Below are positions 8,014 to 10,791 of a stretch of DNA of 10,791 nt, one piece after another. Source of the DNA: Planctomycetaceae bacterium TMED10. Lineage in GTDB: Bacteria; Planctomycetota; Planctomycetia; Pirellulales; UBA7805. How positions within the stretch are numbered: the first letter of the stretch is position 1; every line of letters starts with the position of its first letter. The notes beneath the pieces were generated by a model. The model saw only the letters and a program-made list of their open reading frames with translations, was not told the DNA's origin and searched no databases. Made by a program: the position numbers and the translations under genes. The stretch is from positions 161,595 to 172,385 of the forward strand of contig NHBP01000008.1 of the NCBI GenBank assembly GCA_002168195.1. The letters run 5' to 3'.

Positions 8014-8753
8014 TTAAATGTAATTAAATCTTGCCATCAACTCACACAGTCTTCGGTCTTTATCGAATATTTTTTGTGTCGCCGTATCCAATTCATTTCT
8101 CCATGCCCCACTCATTTGTTTTACCGGTTGGTTGATTTGCCAAGAACGAAAAAGCACGTTGTTTTCGAATCGCACGGGTTCTCTGTCTGGAATGGTCTGC
8201 GTGTTGATGCTCACTTTTCGCTGAGCGTTAACTTCAATACATTCTTGCGCAGAGTCCAGCCCAATCCAATCGAAGATCATTTTTACCCCTTCGTAATTAT
8301 TCTCGAACAGTTTCTCATACTGTGTTAAATAACCATAAGACTGCTTCTCTAAGTTAAGTGCGGTTTCCGTGTGCCGAATCCACTCCTCAATCAACGCCGG
8401 GGCATCACAAGAACCCCCCCCCGCTTCCTATGAGAGCAAAACACATCCCGAGGGTCACGTATAATAGATACGGATATAAACCGGGAATCTGCCTGATGAC
8501 TATCGTCTAAAAAGCTGAAATCTTTGCGAGGGAATTTATAAACTACAAATTCATATTTTGAAGGGATGGTGGTGCCATACAGGTGATCTGCTTCATTCAA
8601 TACATCAAAAACGCCATGATGATTTCCGATGATCTTGCGTAAAATACTCGTACCGGAGTGACCCATACCGGTAATAAAAATCATCTTTTTGATTTTTGTG
8701 TTTTTATACTTAAATCTTAGGCGACCCAGGAAGCGTCGAATCATTTTTTTCAT
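8014..8753 (-). pseudogene. Sulfotransferase-family gene interrupted by a one-base frameshift
   Basis: The 5' part reads from ATG 8753 (or GTG 8774) and carries the PAPS-binding loop GMGHSGTS and the 3'-phosphate motif SIIRDPRDVF. It leaves frame at a run of nine G (8414-8422), giving a wrong tail and a stop near 8391. With eight G instead, the frame continues through ...RGGSCDAPALIEEW into the downstream half. That half has the expected YEKLFENNYEGVKMIFDWIG segment and the C-terminal SGAWRNEL motif of sulfotransferases, ending at 8014. The repaired protein would be about 245-252 residues, a plausible full length. Such enzymes transfer sulfate from PAPS to hydroxyl groups of sugars or other acceptors. 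No strong ribosome-binding site precedes either start. The break may be a real mutation, phase variation, or an error in the sequence. The family is clear; the acceptor is unknown. Confidence 0.85.
8414..8422. repeat. Nine-base C:G homopolymer at the sulfotransferase frameshift
   Basis: Nine C on the + strand, nine G on the coding strand. Frame 1 ends just after it and the C-terminal frame is restored by removing one base. The coincidence of break and tract is exact. Confidence 0.9.
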
Positions 8754-8828
8754 TGCTATTGAATCCGTTACCACAGATCATAAGAGACAACTGTGTATCA
8801 TCATGGACAAAATAATCGACCCTCTACA

Positions 8829-8870
8829 CATCGAGATATCTGTCGATATCTTTGTGAGCGACCGTCACCG
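8829..8870. repeat. 42-bp near-copy of an internal tig segment
   Basis: These 42 bases match 5225-5266 inside tig in the same orientation, with three differences (39/42), including an identical 22-base core (8833-8854). The core is an inverted repeat, AGATATC-TGTC-GATATCT. Read on the minus strand in the tig frame it gives VTVAHKDIDRYLDV and then a stop; in tig the same stretch encodes VTVARKDIDRYLND of the ribosome-binding domain. Similarity stops abruptly on both sides. Confidence 0.7.
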
Positions 8871-9052
8871 CTCGACGCCTGAACAGCGGGAACTTGTTGG
8901 TTATTTATTGAAATTAGTCGTAATGGTGCTGACATACCACAAAACACAAACACCGAGCAAGAGTGGAACCGGAAGATCACCCTTCGTAAGATGGCTGATC
9001 GCGTAGTGTGGCTCCCGTAAACGTGCCGTAACAAACCCAGCTATCACAGTGA

Positions 9053-9202
9053 TCATTCGAAGTCCGGCGGCGAATCAGAAGACTGGCCACCGTAGTTTGG
9101 CCCCATGCTTTTGTCAGGAAGCGTCAATTCCTGGAGGAGTGTACTTCTAAAATTCTGCCCACGATTTTCGTCGTACTTTTCGTCGTATTGTGGCCATACA
9201 TT
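9053..9202 (-). other. Orphan coding-like frame, possible 3' remnant of a gene
   Basis: On the minus strand an open frame of 49 codons follows a TAA and ends in TGA. It begins WPQYDEKYDENRGQNF and ends GPNYGGQSSDSPPDFE. The composition is acidic and polar, like the tail of a real protein. The 12-base tandem repeat inside it is a whole number of codons (YDEK/YDEN). There is no start codon or ribosome-binding site near the beginning; the first ATG is at 9106. I do not recognise the protein. Confidence 0.25.
9165..9187. repeat. 12-base tandem repeat, two copies
   Basis: TTTTCGTCGTA occurs at 9165-9175 and again at 9177-9187, a period of 12. It lies inside the orphan minus-strand frame and keeps that frame. 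Confidence 0.7.
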
Positions 9203-9248
9203 TTAAGGCAAATCCCTCTATTTTACCGAAGAAGCAGGAGGCTATGGC

Positions 9249-9278
9249 TTGAACACGCTCTATTCCAAATGGTACGAT
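9249..9278 (+). promoter_or_regulatory. Weak sigma70-like promoter candidate before the methyltransferase pair
   Basis: TTGAAC (9249-9254) and TACGAT (9273-9278) are separated by 18 bases; each matches four of six consensus positions. They lie about 50 bases before the methyltransferase start. This is a plausible position with weak sequence support. Confidence 0.2.
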
Positions 9279-9325
9279 GAAGGATTCTCTTAATTTGGCT
9301 AAGCAGAGGCATACAAAAACGATCT

Positions 9326-10192
9326 ATGTTTGCAAAAGAACAGTATCAATTACTTGATTTCGGCGATGGTCGCCGCCTTGAGCGGTTTGGCGAATTTATT
9401 CTTGACCGTCCCAGCGTCGCAGCGGAGGGTGTCCCGAAACAACAAGCCGAGTTGTGGAGTTCGGCGCATGCCATATACGTGCGTCGAGGAGCGAATGAAG
9501 GTGCATGGCAAAGCACAAATCAGATGCCACTCTCGTGGAAGATTCAGCATGAGAATTGTGACCTCGAGTTGAAGTTGACCGATTTTGGACACGTTGGTGT
9601 CTTTCCGGAGCAGTCAGGAAATTGGGACTGGATGACTCGTCAGTTAAAAAGCACCGACGAAACATTAAAGGTATTAAATTTATTTGCGTATACCGGTGGT
9701 GCCACGCTGACAGGGGCTGCGCATGGAGCAGAAGTGGTGCATGTCGACTCGGCACAAAATAGTGTGTTATGGGCTCGGCGAAATACAGAGTCTTCAGGTC
9801 TCACCGATGCTTCGATTCGCTGGATTACGGAAGATTCCAGAAAATTCGCAACGAGAGAACTAAAGCGGGGAAACAAATATCACGGGGTCGTCATGGATCC
9901 CCCGAGTTACGGGCACGGGCCCAAAGGAGAGGTCTGGAAGATTCAACAAGATTTGGACGAACTGCTCGACCTTTGCATGCAATTAACCGCTCATGATCGG
10001 CGATTTATTTTGATTAGCTGCCACACTACCGGTTATCTGCCCCATGATTTGGAACAAAAATTACGAATGGCCTTGGGTAGCGGTCATGGAGGGACTTTTG
10101 AGTCAGGAGGATTAGCAATTCGTTCGGCCGATGGACGGCAACTGCCATGCGGTATTGCTGTTCGTTGGACCAAGAAAATTGATGGAACATGA
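9326..10192 (+). CDS. Class I SAM-dependent methyltransferase, COG1092/RlmI-like, probably acts on RNA
   Basis: 288 residues. The Rossmann methyltransferase core is clear: motif I VLNLFAYTGGATL at 116-128, the acidic end of strand 2 at Asp141 (VHVDSAQNS), Asp170 in TEDSRKF, and the catalytic-type motif DPPSYG at 191-196. The segment before the core (KLTDFGHVGVFPEQ) and DPPSYG place it with the RlmI/RlmK group, whose characterised members modify 23S rRNA cytosine or guanine. The N-terminal PUA domain of RlmI (about 75 residues) is absent, and the protein is about 100 residues shorter. The ATG at 9326 has no good ribosome-binding site within the usual distance. Nine bases separate its stop from the next gene, a SpoU-family methyltransferase, so the two are probably co-transcribed. 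The exact target is unknown. Confidence 0.88.
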   Translation: MFAKEQYQLLDFGDGRRLERFGEFILDRPSVAAEGVPKQQAELWSSAHAIYVRRGANEGAWQSTNQMPLSWKIQHENCDLELKLTDFGHVGVFPEQSGNWDWMTRQLKSTDETLKVLNLFAYTGGATLTGAAHGAEVVHVDSAQNSVLWARRNTESSGLTDASIRWITEDSRKFATRELKRGNKYHGVVMDPPSYGHGPKGEVWKIQQDLDELLDLCMQLTAHDRRFILISCHTTGYLPHDLEQKLRMALGSGHGGTFESGGLAIRSADGRQLPCGIAVRWTKKIDGT

Positions 10193-10201
10193 TCACGTCC
10201 T

Positions 10202-10791
10202 ATGACCCAATTTCCCGCAATCACTAGTCCGCGCAATGAAAAAATAAAAGCGGCAGTTAAACTTCGCCGCCGCAAACATCGTGGTCGTCAAGGAAGGACT
10301 TTGATCGATGGAGCACGCGAGTTAATTCGTGCGGTATCTACCGGAGTCAATGTTGAAGAAATCTACTTCTGCTCCAGCCTTTGCAATACAACTGAAAGTC
10401 ATCGTTTACTAGCGCAACTTGACGAATTTGCGATGGATATTTACGAGGTGACAGAAAGTGTTTTCGAGAAATTAGCTTATGGAGAACGAGCGGAGGGATT
10501 TGTCGGTGTTGCAATTCCCCCTGAAAGTGAACTCGATGACCTGATACTACCCGAAGATGCACTAGTCGCCGTTGTTGAGGGTATTGAAAAACCAGGAAAC
10601 CTCGGGGCGATTATACGCAGTGCTGATGGAGCGGGAATTTCAGCGGTGATTCTGGCCGATCAAAAAACAGACGTTTTTAACCCGAATGCGATTCGCGCAA
10701 GCCTCGGAACCGTTTTTACAATGCCGGTTTGTGCTGCCACCTCAAAAAAGGTTTATAACTGGCTAAAGGTACAGGGGTTTCAAATGATCGC
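10202..10791 (+). CDS. TrmH/SpoU-family RNA 2'-O-methyltransferase, 3' end beyond the window
   Basis: The frame is open from ATG 10202 to the end of the window, giving 196 residues. The N-terminal part (to about 105) resembles the substrate-binding domain of SpoU enzymes (RRRKHRGRQGRTLIDGAREL). Then follow SPOUT motif 1 (VAVVEGIEKPGNLGAIIRSA, 122-141) with the conserved Asn133 and Arg139, and motif 2 (NPNAIRASLGTVFTMPV, 160-176). Motif 3, which completes the knotted SAM site, lies beyond the edge. The family methylates ribose 2'-OH in rRNA or tRNA; the substrate cannot be told from this. The start lies nine bases after the preceding methyltransferase stop, with no strong ribosome-binding site, suggesting coupled translation. 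Confidence 0.92.
   Translation, partial: MTQFPAITSPRNEKIKAAVKLRRRKHRGRQGRTLIDGARELIRAVSTGVNVEEIYFCSSLCNTTESHRLLAQLDEFAMDIYEVTESVFEKLAYGERAEGFVGVAIPPESELDDLILPEDALVAVVEGIEKPGNLGAIIRSADGAGISAVILADQKTDVFNPNAIRASLGTVFTMPVCAATSKKVYNWLKVQGFQMI

Larger units (their letters stand above)
8775..9325. other. 551-base region without an intact gene
   Basis: Between the sulfotransferase and the methyltransferase no complete gene with a start, ribosome-binding site and recognisable product is seen. It contains a copy of a tig segment (8829-8870), a coding-like orphan frame (9053-9202, minus) with a 12-base tandem repeat, and a possible promoter for the methyltransferase (9249-9278). It reads like a decayed or rearranged spacer. 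I see no terminal inverted repeats or transposase. Confidence 0.5.

Noticed and set aside
8689..9006. 105-codon + strand frame covering the copied tig segment
   Set aside because: It overlaps the 5' end of the sulfotransferase on the opposite strand. The shared stretch with tig on this strand is explained by the nucleotide duplication.
8801..9034. 77-codon minus-strand frame
   Set aside because: It has no ribosome-binding site, its composition is shuffled, and it reads the tig-derived segment in a frame different from tig.

Overview
The window looks like a chromosomal segment of a planctomycete (Planctomycetota, probably Pirellulales or a relative). The evidence is a trigger factor gene followed by two adjacent clpP paralogues, a lipoprotein with an N-terminal coiled coil of a type I associate with planctomycetes, and an M28 lipoprotein peptidase whose motifs match planctomycete versions. 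Base composition is moderate, and several starts are GTG. No mobile element, CRISPR array or recognisable defence system is visible. Most of the window is ordinary housekeeping DNA.

Left end: gap (glyceraldehyde-3-phosphate dehydrogenase) lies on the + strand behind a leader of at least 170 nt that can fold into a chain of hairpins. It converges on a minus-strand cluster that reads, in transcription order, tRNA-Gly(GCC) - tig - clpP - clpP - lipoprotein. Gaps are short and no terminator is visible between members, so the cluster may be one transcription unit. It couples folding of nascent chains (trigger factor) with proteolysis (ClpP); no Clp ATPase gene is present in the window.

Middle: a gene-poor gap of about 370 bases precedes a four-helix membrane protein of unknown function. 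Upstream of that is an M28-family zinc hydrolase lipoprotein, either aminopeptidase-like or glutaminyl-cyclase-like. Both are on the minus strand. Upstream of the peptidase gene there is a near-perfect 28-bp dyad.

Right: a sulfotransferase gene (minus strand) is split by a one-base frameshift exactly in a run of nine G:C pairs. About 550 bases without a convincing intact gene follow. This stretch holds a 42-bp near-copy (39/42) of a piece of tig and a short coding-like orphan frame. At the right end two RNA-modifying methyltransferase genes lie in tandem on the + strand: a class I COG1092-like enzyme and a SpoU/TrmH-family enzyme cut by the window edge.

The observations most worth checking are the frameshifted sulfotransferase at its homopolymer, the duplicated tig fragment, and the structured gap leader. 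None of them amounts to a demonstrated new system.
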